Below are positions 11,080 to 20,514 of a DNA stretch of 64,000 nt, piece by piece; positions within the stretch are counted from its first letter, which is position 1; each line of letters begins with the position of its first letter. A program made the position numbers and the translations under genes. The stretch is from Seminavis robusta. Lineage: Eukaryota > Bacillariophyta > Bacillariophyceae > Naviculales > Naviculaceae. The DNA is taken from positions 1 to 64,000 of the forward strand of contig CAICTM010000237.1 of assembly GCA_903772945.1 (NCBI GenBank). Direction: 5' to 3'. The notes beneath the pieces were generated by a model. It had not been told where the DNA came from. It saw nothing but the letters and a program-made list of their open reading frames with translations, and made no database searches.

Positions 11080-11784
11080 CAGTTAACGCTCGCTTATATT
11101 TATAATCTTATATTTATTCGCTCTATAATATTTATTATATCTCGAGTTCCCCCCCCCCAGTCACGAGTGACCGTGAATGACGTCAGTACACCCTTCGCAA
11201 ATCTCGTAGCAGCAAAACAATCGCTCGCAATCCATCGCAAACGGTCCAATTCGACAGAGACATACGTGTAAATGCCAATGCATGCCAATGCATGCCGATG
11301 AGGTGCCAATGGGAGTTCGCTTGCCTGTCCATTCTCTGCCAGTCCGCGCAAATCTTCGTTCGTGGGGTTTTTCATGGTGTTTTCGCGAGATTTGCGCAGA
11401 ATGGCAGAGAGGAGACAAAAACAATTCTCTGAGCAACAAAACAAGTGCAAGCAAACCATAACAATTCCTCCAATCCGACCTATGGACGTTGACCCGGAAC
11501 CTGCCGATGTGTTTGCCTCATTTGCCGAAGCTGAAGAGGCGCTCAATAAGCTGTCCGAAAGTGCCTCCAGCTTGGGTATCAACCAAGCTGCTACTGTGCA
11601 TCTTGATAGGTTTGCCAGAGCCTTGAATATGGCCAGGGCGACAAGGGCTGGCAAACGCAAACGTGATGGCACTCTCCACTCGTTCTTTACTAGTGGTTAG
11701 TAGCAGTAACGCTCTATATTTAGACACACTGTTATAATTACTGGATTCCTGAATCCCCCTGTATATATATCTGAATGTTGACTG
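11080..11784. mobile_element. Tc1/mariner-like element, 705 bp, inserted in copy A
   Basis: It begins CAGTTAACGCTCGC and ends ...GAATGTTGACTG, with TA on both sides (11078-11079, 11785-11786). The related copy B at 46968-48039 is uninterrupted and has a single TA at the matching place (47833-47834), so both the boundaries and the insertion are supported by an empty site. The ends match the 222-bp element at 3138-3359 in inverse orientation. The interior is unlike the ends: it has a TGACGTCA (CRE-type) octamer at 11178-11185 and an open frame at 11401-11700, so it may be captured host DNA. Confidence 0.88.
11401..11700 (+). CDS. small basic protein carried by the Tc1/mariner-like element, 99 aa
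   Basis: The frame extends upstream to 11362, but the ATG at 11401 (cagaATGGCAGAG) looks more natural. The protein has a charged N-terminus, a central helix-prone stretch (FASFAEAEEALNKLSESASS), and a basic C-terminus KRKRDGTLHSFFTSG. The last part resembles a PCNA-interacting (PIP) box placed next to a basic patch, but with Asp where the consensus has Gln. It lies wholly within the element. No homologue is recognised. It could be a captured host exon, an accessory gene of the element, or a chance frame. The 190-codon frame on the opposite strand has less plausible composition. Confidence 0.4.
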   Translation: MAERRQKQFSEQQNKCKQTITIPPIRPMDVDPEPADVFASFAEAEEALNKLSESASSLGINQAATVHLDRFARALNMARATRAGKRKRDGTLHSFFTSG

Positions 11785-12786
11785 TAATTAACTTTTCGCC
11801 CTCAGTTTTTGCTCATCACAACACCGTTCTCTGGCCAAGGACTACAAGACTAATATAGCATGTACACCACCAAACTAAACAAGTAGAGTTGTCTACACTC
11901 TTTGCTTGTTGCAGCCATGTGCTGGTTGTAGTGGTAACAGCCATGTAGCAGGCATTATCTTATGTCAAACTAGATGCTTCATTTTTCTTCCAAATATTCC
12001 CGAGTTCTCAGCTTCACCTTTATTTCGGACTGTGCCACCCTTCTGCTATCAATACAGTCATATCTATTGATTTAATGTGTCCATTAGGGAGAATCATACC
12101 ACTGAAAGTGAGTAGAAACAACGACATTGACGACGACGGATCGATACCATTTTCGGATCGATACCATTTTCGGCCTTCGACCATGATTATCGCATAGAAA
12201 ACAGCAGCTTGGCAGTCTCCAGCCTTTCTTGGCCGAATAGGTGTAGACATGACTGCAATGATAGGGCTCAATTTGACCGGAATTGGGATCTAAGATCAGC
12301 TAGAGACTGGTGGCACCAATAGAAAATGCAAAACTTAGTTCCTCACTTTGCTAGCCGTTCGTTACTTTCACGGCCGTCAAATGGCCAAGCCACTACCACC
12401 ACTGCAACCGGCACATCCAAATTATGCATTTCCTATCTCAAAGTATTGCTAGGGTGGCTCTATGGGTTAAAATGCTAGGGCATCTTTGACAGCCAAGGTG
12501 GCGTGTCTAAAAATGGAGATGGTGCTGTGCAGGAACAAGCCAAAAATCCTCCACAAGCATTCAAAAAGCTGATGCCATGATTCCGTGGTGACCTGGACAA
12601 TTTGATTCCGGGTGTTCCAGAGGCATCCGGACTTTCTACCCAATCCGGACTTTTCCTGCGGAGTAGTAGGCAGTCGGCAGACAGCCACTGAGGCCAATCA
12701 ATACGGTACGTCTGCACGGCTGTACGGAACTGTTGGCACTATCACAGCTCCACAATAACTTACTTGATTGAATGATCCATCGTCCC

Positions 12787-13120
12787 GGGGGGGTGGCTGA
12801 AACCAACCGTGCATGCCTTTTCTTGAGTTTTCCCGCATTATCGCCGAAAAATACTGCGGTCGAACGCGGTAAACAGAGGTGAAAGATGGTATAAGAAGGT
12901 ACTTTTAGAATATGCCAATTCAGGTGGTCGAAGGCGGTAGAACAGGCGATCGAGGGCGGTAGAACAGGCGGTTGAAGGTGGTAAAACAAGCCGTTGAAGT
13001 CGGTTGAAGGTGGTCGAGCGCGATAAGAATTGGTAAAAAATGGTTGAAAGAGGCTAATTACTCAAAGAAATTGGTCTCGGGTGATGCAGGAAATAGTAAG
13101 TTGATTTGAGCCACCCCCCG
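12787..13120. mobile_element. small TIR element with internal minisatellite
   Basis: The ends are inverted repeats: GGGGGGGTGGCTGAAACCAAC at the left and, reverse-complemented, CGGGGGGTGGCTCAAATCAAC at the right. A short direct repeat GTCCC may flank it (12782-12786 and about 13121-13125). Inside, at 12922-13022, are four to five imperfect 22-bp units of the type GGTGGTCGAAGGCGGTAGAAC. No coding capacity. Boundaries are accurate to a few bases because of the G runs. Confidence 0.55.
12922..13022. repeat. minisatellite, ~22-bp unit
   Basis: Imperfect tandem units containing GGTNGAAGGYGGTARAACARGC. They lie inside the TIR element at 12787-13120. Confidence 0.7.
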
Positions 13121-13125
13121 GTCCC

Positions 13126-13869
13126 CGGTATTGGTTGGAACTCACTCACACATTTTTAGAAGGTGGGGACGCGGCAAGACACCCTAGTAGATTTAAAGCT
13201 ATATTTCGATACAAGCATACATAGAAGCAAGAAGCAACTGTTCTATAAGGGAGTGACCTTTTCTTCAGCAGAGAGTTGGATACGGGTGCAAAGTGTTTTG
13301 ATCCCATGGTTGCTTCATTGGAGCAAATGCAACATACTTTTCGTGAATTAGTCTTGCATTCTCACTTTTGGCTGCATTTTAATGAATAATTCGAACTTAT
13401 GTGTTTGGTTTAACGTGCTTTCAATGGTAGTTATTCTCGGGCTACCCAAGATCGTAATCTTGTCGTGATTTTTGGCCACTTTAAGATGACTGGCAAGTTG
13501 TCTTTAATAGTCTTCTAAGCCTTAGTGACACTTCTGTGCCTTCGTATTTATGCGAGAGACTTTTTGTGTACCATACTGGAACATTTCTCTATAAGTGGGT
13601 TTGGAGTTTTGGCAATCGCCAGTTCAAGGCAGAAGAGCCACCAAAACAGCTGATCGTGGGTCCACCATGATTGTATCAGGTAGATGTGGGTTTTGGGTTT
13701 TACTCCATTAGTAACCAAACAATTGTGTTTTACCTCAGCTTTCAAAAAGGCCTTGGAGGCTTCTGCCACCACAACACCCTCCCCAAACGAACTCATTACA
13801 AACGCCGAGGTCTCCCATATTTCGCACATATTGCCGAGGTCCATCAGGCAAGCTAGCTATTGGGAGACC
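13126..13869. other. upstream region of the 13870 gene; no gene seen
   Basis: Only short open frames. The frame of the next gene extends back to an ATG at 13684, but that stretch lacks the basic/Ser composition of the protein and is treated as leader. Confidence 0.45.
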
Positions 13870-14838
13870 ATGAACAAAGGCCCCATGATGATGATAACGA
13901 ACCAGCAAGCGGGTTCTGATTTGCTTCTTGGGGGTAGCCGCGAGGTTTGTGTGGAACCCCAACACTCGGGACATCGCCGCCGCAAGCTTTCCAAGTCCAA
14001 GTCGATGGACGAATCGACTCGCCGACATTGGGAATGTCGTCGTCGCCGAAGAAGCAGTTCTCGATCTATTCGAAAGACTTGCTCTGCCGGGAGTCTGATA
14101 CTGACAACTAGCACAAAAGTGATGGATCCAATGGGAATTTCATCATCTTCCAATCGCCGAGATGCCATGGCGACGGGCTCTCGTCGGTCCAACAACACGC
14201 GAGACGCCATGGCGTGCTCTTCCAACCACGAGAACATCCCTGCGAGCAGTAGAATCAGTGTGTCGTCGTCGTCCTCCTCCTCTCGACAAGAGACCATGGA
14301 CACTCCACAATGGAGCTGTGGATCGTGTGACCATGACAATGACGACTGCCACAAGTTTTGTGTGAATTGTGGAACTGCGAAAACATGGACGTGTGCGGGG
14401 TGCAATTTTGACAACAACAAGTGCAAATTCCAATTTTGTGGCATGTGTGGAAGTTCCAAGACTAGTACAGAAGCACAATTGCCAGAAGAAGCAACAGAGG
14501 GGGCAGCTGTCGTCGTTCTGGCCGACAATCAATGGCAATGCCGGGGATGCGAACAAATCAATACACGTCCCAACATTTTTTGTAGCATGTGTGGCAGCTC
14601 CTCCTCCTCCGCTAAACAAGATAAGGACGACGATGCGTCACTGTCACCAGGCGACGACGATGACTTGCCACCAAAGTTTGTCCTTGTCGATGAAACTGTC
14701 ATGGAGGATCACGATGCGGACATTCACTACGTCTCGGCAAACTCCTTGCTGTTTGACGATAGTATGGAATGGTTTTCCGATTATGATGATGATGATGATG
14801 AAGAGTCCGAATATTCCGAATCGGAAGCGGAAATTTAG
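13870..14838 (+). CDS. zinc-finger protein with three RanBP2-like fingers and acidic tail
   Basis: Intronless, 322 aa from the ATG at 13870; an in-frame ATG at 13684 would add 62 residues of unlike composition. The N-terminal half is basic and Ser-rich (KLSKSKSMDEST, RRRRRSSSRSIRK). It is followed by a tandem pair of fingers: W-x-C-x2-C-x10-C-x2-C, five residues, then W-x-C-x2-C-x11-C-x2-C. A third finger (WQCRGCEQIN...FCSMC) follows about 35 residues later. The C-terminus is strongly acidic (DDDDD, SEYSESEAE). The double finger is the same module as in the genes at 5236 and 21533, which suggests one paralogous family. RNA or ubiquitin binding is possible from the finger type but not shown. 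Confidence 0.85.
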   Translation: MNKGPMMMITNQQAGSDLLLGGSREVCVEPQHSGHRRRKLSKSKSMDESTRRHWECRRRRRSSSRSIRKTCSAGSLILTTSTKVMDPMGISSSSNRRDAMATGSRRSNNTRDAMACSSNHENIPASSRISVSSSSSSSRQETMDTPQWSCGSCDHDNDDCHKFCVNCGTAKTWTCAGCNFDNNKCKFQFCGMCGSSKTSTEAQLPEEATEGAAVVVLADNQWQCRGCEQINTRPNIFCSMCGSSSSSAKQDKDDDASLSPGDDDDLPPKFVLVDETVMEDHDADIHYVSANSLLFDDSMEWFSDYDDDDDEESEYSESEAEI

Positions 14839-14894
14839 AAATTTACAACTACAGTACATAATAATTAGTTAGACAAACGATGGGAAACGTTCAC

Positions 14895-15525
14895 AAACTA
14901 CCGTACAAACAAGGCAGAGGGAGGCTCCACCTCTGGCATCAGTATCACTGCTCAGCATATTGCCGGTGTTGAAAATATTCTGGCCGATTTTATCTCACGT
15001 CCCACCCATTTTGACCTCTCTCATCGTGAACGGGCTGAGCAGCTGTACCAGAAGTTCAGCTTCATGCGAAACTGGAGTTCTTTCCGCCCAAGTCCCGCCT
15101 TGCTACAGCTCCTCTCTTGGAGTCTATTCTCAAAGTCTCCAATGGAGGTACCAAGTCTTCCAAGCGAGCTGGGACAGCTCGTACCCACCAATTGCATTTC
15201 CTCGGGTTCTGCCATGATCTAGAATGGACGACCCCAGTTCCGATTTCTCCTCCAATCTTGGAGATCAAAGATGCCGACGCCGAAGCTATCCAACTGGCTT
15301 TGTGTATGTATGCCGAGCACCTCTGGTCAGACGGCACTTTGTATTGTCGGCGCATCAAGGGCAGTACTATCAAAACGTATGTCCGCAACGCAGCTTCCCT
15401 TCTCCTGAAGGCATCCCAGACCTTTTGCGACTACCGCAAAGATTCTCATTTCTCGGCGTTCCTGCTTGCTTCATCTATCTGCGGATTGCTGCTGTACAGT
15501 ATCGCCTGTGAAGCCAACGCATAGA
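14895..15525 (+). mobile_element. DIRS-like (tyrosine-recombinase) retroelement fossil, partial
   Basis: Conceptual reading of the plus strand shows the end of a retroelement RNase H domain (HIAGVENILADFISR, the usual H-x-x-G-x-x-N-x-x-AD-x-x-SR signature) followed by a segment resembling the N-terminal part of a tyrosine-recombinase/integrase. That order (RT/RNase H, then tyrosine recombinase) is typical of DIRS-like elements. Only this short internal piece is present; it is broken, with both ends missing and at least one internal break. It looks old. Confidence 0.6.
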
Positions 15526-15697
15526 AGCAATGTGTTTTTTGGTACGGTACAGATTAGTCAACTGGTCCGATGCTTGTTCCTTCACGCGGTCAATTGCATC
15601 ATCGGCAATCCAGCCTAGCTAGCTGTGGACTTGACGTTGCTTGGTGGTTCCTTGCTTCGTTGCTTCGTTGCTTGCTTGCTGGAACTTGGCCCCTTCA

Positions 15698-15845
15698 GAT
15701 GCTGCGGCACCGTCACACAATGATGAGGTGGGGGCCCCTTCAGATATGAACCCCTAGAAAGGAAGACTATGACTCAGGAGCAACATCAACACACACACAT
15801 TGCAGCTTAGATAGAAACATAGACAAGAATAGAATATGATAAAGA
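15698..15845 (+). pseudogene. 3'-end fragment of a paralogue of the secreted-protein gene at 19545
   Basis: The plus strand here encodes AAPSHNDEVGAPSDMNP and a stop (15755-15757), against AAPSHNGEMGAPSDMNP and a stop at the end of the gene at 19545-20147 on the minus strand. The similarity continues for nearly 90 bp past the stop, through the shared 3' flank (ACTATGACTCAGGAGCAACA and beyond, up to about 15845). Upstream of the Asp codon at 15698 there is no match. The piece is therefore an inverted partial duplicate of the last 19 codons plus the 3' UTR. Confidence 0.8.
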
Positions 15846-15934
15846 TGATTTACTACAGAAATACACCATCTGAACCAATGGTATTTGGTTGAACTACTAG
15901 GCAGACTAGTGATTGTTTTTTGTTCGTTTTGATT

Positions 15935-16366
15935 CTACTTTGCCGCAGTGACTTGTATTTCCACGAGAAGGTGTGGAAATGCCATGGGAGACTGTACGGT
16001 GGCTCGTACGGGTTTGTTATCGGGATCCATCCAGTCGACCCATACGGCATTCATGTCTTTGAAATCCCGTTCAATATCTTTCAACCAAATGGATGCCGAC
16101 AGGACATTGGACTTGTGGGTTCCCGCCTTGGCCAACAAGTCATCTACTTCGTTCAAAACAGTTTGGGTTTGTCCCGTGACGGTATCACTGGTTCCACTCA
16201 AATCAATCAATCCACTCAAGTACACAATATCGTTGTGAATGACCGCCTTGGACATGAGAGGTCCATCGGTACCCAGCCGCTCAATCGTCGAGGATGCCAA
16301 GCCGCGACGAGCAGTCGGGAGGATGCGACGAGAGGACTGCAACAGTCTCGGAAATGATAATGCCAT
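15935..16366 (-). CDS. RidA/YjgF/UK114-family protein with mitochondrial-type presequence
   Basis: Intronless, 143 aa from the ATG at 16366. RidA proteins hydrolyse reactive enamine/imine intermediates released by PLP enzymes. The first 25 residues are basic, without acids (SFPRLLQSSRRILPTARRG), like a mitochondrial transit peptide. The body has the family pattern: VYLSGLIDLSG, TVLNEVDDLLAKAG, a conserved Arg in PVRATVQ (R121), and Glu in LLVEIQVTA (E136), fifteen residues apart as are R105 and E120 of bacterial RidA. Size fits the family plus a targeting peptide. It is divergent from the gene at 16872, with about 500 bp between them. (ATCAA)n simple repeats lie just upstream of its start. 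Confidence 0.9.
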   Translation of the reverse strand: MALSFPRLLQSSRRILPTARRGLASSTIERLGTDGPLMSKAVIHNDIVYLSGLIDLSGTSDTVTGQTQTVLNEVDDLLAKAGTHKSNVLSASIWLKDIERDFKDMNAVWVDWMDPDNKPVRATVQSPMAFPHLLVEIQVTAAK

Positions 16367-16533
16367 GATCAAATCAAATCAAATCAAATCAAATCAATCA
16401 ATCAATACAATACAATGTTCTTGTACCTTTCCTATGTTTTGTGTGGATGATGAGAAGGAGTGGTGGGTATCTTTGTGCCTCCATCGTTCGGGGGATCTTT
16501 GGATCTCAGTCACGAGTTTAGTCACGAGAATCG

Positions 16534-16751
16534 CAACGGTTTTTCCCTTGTGACTTCGGCCACTCGGAAGACCGCTTTGACACCAACGCTCACTCGCTCA
16601 CAACTCATTACCATTCACCAAGACGAATTGAACTTTTTCCAGGCAGTTGCCAACGGTTTTTCACCTTTGTGACTTTGGCCACTTGGAAGACTGCTTTGAC
16701 ACCAACGCTCACTCGCTCACAACTTGCGGTACCATTCACCAAGACGAATTG
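16534..16751. repeat. direct duplication in the divergent promoter region
   Basis: Two copies of a unit of about 100 bp (16534-16630 and 16651-16751) lie in direct orientation with 20 bp between them. Each starts CAACGGTTTTTC and ends CACCAAGACGAATTG. They occupy the middle of the space between the RidA gene and the 16872 gene and may carry shared control sites. Confidence 0.85.
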
Positions 16752-16871
16752 TCGCTCTCGGTCTGATGAATGCACAGAGCTGCACAGCATGGTTCCACAA
16801 ACTAACTCGATCATCATAGCAACATCATAACATTTTGTCGGTATCATCATTATCTACCGCATATCCAAGCA

Positions 16872-18863
16872 ATGGCAGGACCAAAATCTCTGTTCGGCAG
16901 CACCATCCGCAATTCGAGCGGCAAGCTTTTGATTTCTCGGTCTCGAGCGTTTCTGTTCCTCTTGGCCGTGTCGTCTCTACTGTTGCAATTCCAATGGTTG
17001 CAAAAGTCGCGTGTGGCGTCTGAAGAAGTGAATGAACGAGCGACCTCGGTTCTAGAGGGATATGTTACTACAGGCACTACCAGCAAAAAGAAGAAGACTT
17101 TTGCCCAAAATGTCAACGGCCAATCACGACAACTTCGCCCGGACGACTACATGACGGATCTTCTCTGTGGCGGATGCCGATGGACGTACGATCATCGCAC
17201 CAAAAAGACGTGTGGGAAAATTATTGCCGCTAGAATGAAACGAGACAAAGAATTGACACTGGCCGATGCGGCTCAAACCGAAATTGATTTGGGTAGCACG
17301 GACTGTCAAAAATGCTTGGAGTGTCACGAGACACAACATCATCGCTACTGGAGACCCGATCGCACGGCACCCACCATTCAACACGCCGTCTCGCATTATC
17401 TACAAAGTATACCTCACGATTTCCGAATACCACTGGAACAGCTAGAACCAGTGGATGACGATGAAAAGCTTGCGAATTACTTGCGACAATATCCCGCCAG
17501 TCCCACCAGTGGGCGCACGTACCTGTTTGAATACAATCCAGCCATTGTACAGTATCAGCCAACCACCACAACAACACAGCCATCGCAACCTTCGACTCTA
17601 CAAATTAAAGGAGAAACTCCAGCGTACATTGCTTCCTACCGAGTATCCAATCAACAAGCCTGTTTTCACACCAACGTCACGCAACAGCTCATTGGAGGAG
17701 ACTGGTCACAACGACCCGAGACCATTAGTTACTTGGGAATCGCACTCTTACGCCACAATCTTTCCATTATCGCCGATGGAGTCTTTGATCCACCCGTAAA
17801 ATTTGGGAGTCGAGACGATTTTCGACTCTTTTGGTTGCCACAAGACACCAGTCAGCACAAGAGTAGCAACAACAGTAATAGTCCACTGCAACTCTACATG
17901 ACCACAGGACGACGTTTGACACCCTTGTGGATTGGTACCAAAGAACAGCCACCATCTCAAATGGATCCCAAAATTGCCATGGAATTACCCGCCAAATTCC
18001 CTCGACAAACCATTCTCAAAATACACATGGGAAAATATCAACTCAAAGCATCCGAAGATCTCGATGCCAAAGGGGTCACCAGTGGCCTCGTGGGGTCGGC
18101 CAAAAACCTCAATTACTTTGTCGATGCCAATGGCACCACTCAAGTGGAATGGAATCCACCCGCCAATTCGCAATCGCAGGTCAAACCACACATGGTACAA
18201 CCCGTCCATCTCAATGTGCAAGACTGCACCGGATACAAAAAGAAACCCACCGTGGCACGCTACAATTTCTTTAATGACAGTGTCACAACCACAGTCATTC
18301 CACAGCATCAGTCATTTTATACCATGGAGGAACTCGAATTTGCCAATGGACACGAATACTACCAAACACCCTACACACCCGACCGAGGTGGAACCTGTTG
18401 TTTGCCACTGACGCATCCGAATGATGATGGGCGCCAATTGTTGGTGGGTATTTCCCATGTCAAGGTGCCCTTTCTAAAACGAAAAAAGCTACGACAAATG
18501 GGGACTGAACCCAATCAATACCTCAGTCGCTTTTATGCCTTTGAAGGCGTGTCGCCGTATAACACGGTAGCCATTAGTGGGTACTTTTGTTTCGGGCAGT
18601 TCCTGGGGAAGAATAACAACAACAACAACAGTACGACAATGCATCCATTGGCCAAGCGTCCACCGGCAGAATGGTTCAAAATGAGTCAGCTATCCTTGGA
18701 TTGTCCCGTCATTCACTTTATTTCTGGCATGACCGAAAAGGCAGGGGATCCATCCAAAATCATTATTACCTATGGCGTCCAAGATTGTACTGCGTGGTTT
18801 GTCGAAGTGAACAAGCAAGAAATTGTGGATCTTTTGTTCAAGGGGCCAACTAGAGGGAGCTAA
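16872..18863 (+). CDS. type II membrane protein, probable beta-propeller/glycan-processing type
   Basis: Intronless, 663 aa, ATG at 16872. A basic cytoplasmic start is followed by one membrane anchor at about residues 27-44 (FLFLLAVSSLLLQFQW), giving type II, Golgi-like topology. Next comes a Cys-rich segment (CGGCRW, DCQKCLECHETQ). The C-terminal two thirds contain short motifs of five-bladed propeller glycosidases/phosphorylases: HPNDDGRQLLVGISHV, LSRFYAFEG, and IIITYGVQDCTAWFVEV near the end. The last resembles the Y-G-x-x-D-x-x-A segment near the end of GH130-like and related propeller proteins. A run of six Asn lies near residue 580. The family assignment is tentative; I cannot point to catalytic residues. 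Confidence 0.75.
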   Translation: MAGPKSLFGSTIRNSSGKLLISRSRAFLFLLAVSSLLLQFQWLQKSRVASEEVNERATSVLEGYVTTGTTSKKKKTFAQNVNGQSRQLRPDDYMTDLLCGGCRWTYDHRTKKTCGKIIAARMKRDKELTLADAAQTEIDLGSTDCQKCLECHETQHHRYWRPDRTAPTIQHAVSHYLQSIPHDFRIPLEQLEPVDDDEKLANYLRQYPASPTSGRTYLFEYNPAIVQYQPTTTTTQPSQPSTLQIKGETPAYIASYRVSNQQACFHTNVTQQLIGGDWSQRPETISYLGIALLRHNLSIIADGVFDPPVKFGSRDDFRLFWLPQDTSQHKSSNNSNSPLQLYMTTGRRLTPLWIGTKEQPPSQMDPKIAMELPAKFPRQTILKIHMGKYQLKASEDLDAKGVTSGLVGSAKNLNYFVDANGTTQVEWNPPANSQSQVKPHMVQPVHLNVQDCTGYKKKPTVARYNFFNDSVTTTVIPQHQSFYTMEELEFANGHEYYQTPYTPDRGGTCCLPLTHPNDDGRQLLVGISHVKVPFLKRKKLRQMGTEPNQYLSRFYAFEGVSPYNTVAISGYFCFGQFLGKNNNNNNSTTMHPLAKRPPAEWFKMSQLSLDCPVIHFISGMTEKAGDPSKIIITYGVQDCTAWFVEVNKQEIVDLLFKGPTRGS

Positions 18864-19544
18864 AACAACAAAAGGCAATAATGTGGATGTAGTGGCTGTG
18901 AATGCCAGTAATGTCGCAGCTTGCTGGCCAAGCATGACAACATACAGAGAACTACACAAGCATGACCATGTCTTGCGGCATACGGTAGGACAGCAACATC
19001 TGCTTGCAGTAAGATTTTGGTTTGTTTGCTTGCTTGTGATTGGCCACGTGCTCTCTTGAAATGGTTGGCTGTAGCATGGCAGGGTGCACAGCAGGGTGGG
19101 GGGATGCCAACAACCAAATGGTACTCATTAGGTAACTAGCCAGGCTCAGTATAGAAGTGTCCAACATACAATTCAATAGAGTGGATTCGGGTGGTGGACA
19201 TGTTCTTCCAAACAAACATGAACAGTACTCGCTGCCTCTGCGTCAAGTTGTGTCCAACCTTGCTGTCCAGCAACCTTGAAATGATGCTAGTGCTTCAATT
19301 ACAATAGCCTAGCCTGTGTGCTTGTGAGTGTCACTCTCTACGTGGTGACAGTGCATCCAAACAACACATCTGTCGAACAAACAGACGGAGAACAGAAACT
19401 AAGGACCCGTGTGCCAGCCAGTTAAGTTAGTTTATGCATTACTAATATCTTCTTTATCATATTATTCTATTCTTGTCTATGTTTGTTTCTATCTAAGCTG
19501 CATTGGTGTGTGTTGATGTTGCCCCTGAGTCATAGTCCTCCTCT
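18864..19544. other. intergenic between convergent genes; no gene seen
   Basis: About 680 bp of short open frames only. Its right end (from about 19450) is the 3' flank of the gene at 19545 and is the segment duplicated at 15760-15845. Confidence 0.5.
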
Positions 19545-20147
19545 CTAGGGGTTCATATCCGAAGGGGCGCCCATCTCCCCATTGTGTGAGGGTGCAGCCA
19601 CAACTGCATTGTTGTTGAAGGGAGACACCATGGAGTCAAAAACCTGGCTGATGACACATTCAAAACCAGAATCCTGGTCCTCCAAGGTGGCAGTGGCCAG
19701 TGCAGTCATGCGTTTGGGATCTTCCTTGGTGCTGATTTCCAGAGACCAGGTATTGTGAATGGGAGTGGAAGGGGCTGCATTGCGAGCAGTTCCAGTAATT
19801 TCCATGTTCTCAAAAACTGGAAAGTTAGTGGACATGGTAGTTCTCTTCAACTGCCAACTTTTGTTGGTGGATGTCCTCACTTTGACATCCAGAGTGGCTT
19901 CTGCCTGTTCCACCCCAGTTCTTGCGGTGTTGGTTTCAAAGTCACAATCCCTGCAAGTGATTTCCATTGTCAGCTCCTGGTCACAGTTGACCCTTGGGCC
20001 AAGGAGTGGGTTGAAATATTGGATGTTTGGGTTGGGCTGGTTGAGTTGTCTGTGATCAGCACCCCTGAGGGCAGCAGCAGAGCAACTGGAGCTGGAGAGG
20101 GCAAGGAAGAGAGAGATCATGGCAGATTTCATGGTGGCAGTGAACAT
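19545..20147 (-). CDS. secreted protein of unknown function, 200 aa
   Basis: Intronless. ATG at 20147; the second Met (20132) would give a cleaner signal peptide (MKSAMISLFLALSSSSCSAA). The mature part has a Cys-containing segment (NCDQELTMEITCRDCDFET) and alternating hydrophobic beta-like strands (ATLDVKVRTSTNKSWQLKR; TWSLEISTKEDP). No domain is recognised. The end AAPSHNGEMGAPSDMNP is repeated in the fragment at 15698-15757. An 18-base T run (20150-20167) lies just upstream of the start, so the leader of the message would read as poly-A immediately before the ATG. Confidence 0.75.
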   Translation of the reverse strand: MFTATMKSAMISLFLALSSSSCSAAALRGADHRQLNQPNPNIQYFNPLLGPRVNCDQELTMEITCRDCDFETNTARTGVEQAEATLDVKVRTSTNKSWQLKRTTMSTNFPVFENMEITGTARNAAPSTPIHNTWSLEISTKEDPKRMTALATATLEDQDSGFECVISQVFDSMVSPFNNNAVVAAPSHNGEMGAPSDMNP

Positions 20148-20514
20148 GATTTTTTTTTTTTTTTTTTGTGTTTTGTTGGTTTGTTGTTGATGTGTGCTTT
20201 GCGTTTTTTAGCTTGAAAGATTGTTTTGTGAGACCAACCTCAGATCTGTAGAGCCAAATTTGGCAGCTCTTGTATGAGTCCTGCCTTGATAAGGCTGGGT
20301 CTGGATCCAAGACTTTCCCGGGATCTGCGAAGTCTCGAGCAGGAAACCAAATAAGCCAGTTAAAATGGATAATTCGAACTTGGGGCACGCCCGGACGCTA
20401 GATCTAGAAGCGCGGTACCGGTACGAATCTACCTGGACATTCATCTGCTTGCTTGTACTGGTACCACAAGAAAAGAAGGACCAGAAAAGGCATTGGAATG
20501 TCACGGAATTCTAA

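Larger units (their letters stand above)
10874..12666. mobile_element. non-autonomous TIR element (copy A), carrying a nested insertion
   Basis: A perfect 24-bp terminal inverted repeat (beginning CTACTCCGCAGGAAAAG) occupies 10874-10897 and 12643-12666. A 4-bp direct repeat TAGG lies outside each end (10870-10873, 12667-12670). Apart from the insertion at 11080-11784, the element aligns along its length with 46968-48039 in the opposite orientation. Without the insertion it would be about 1,086 bp against 1,072 bp for the other copy. No coding frame is shared between the copies. Superfamily not assigned. Confidence 0.85.

Noticed and set aside
11100-11672. 190-codon minus-strand frame in the Tc1/mariner-like element
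   Set aside because: It overlaps the plus-strand 99-codon frame and reads through the terminal repeat; composition is less protein-like.
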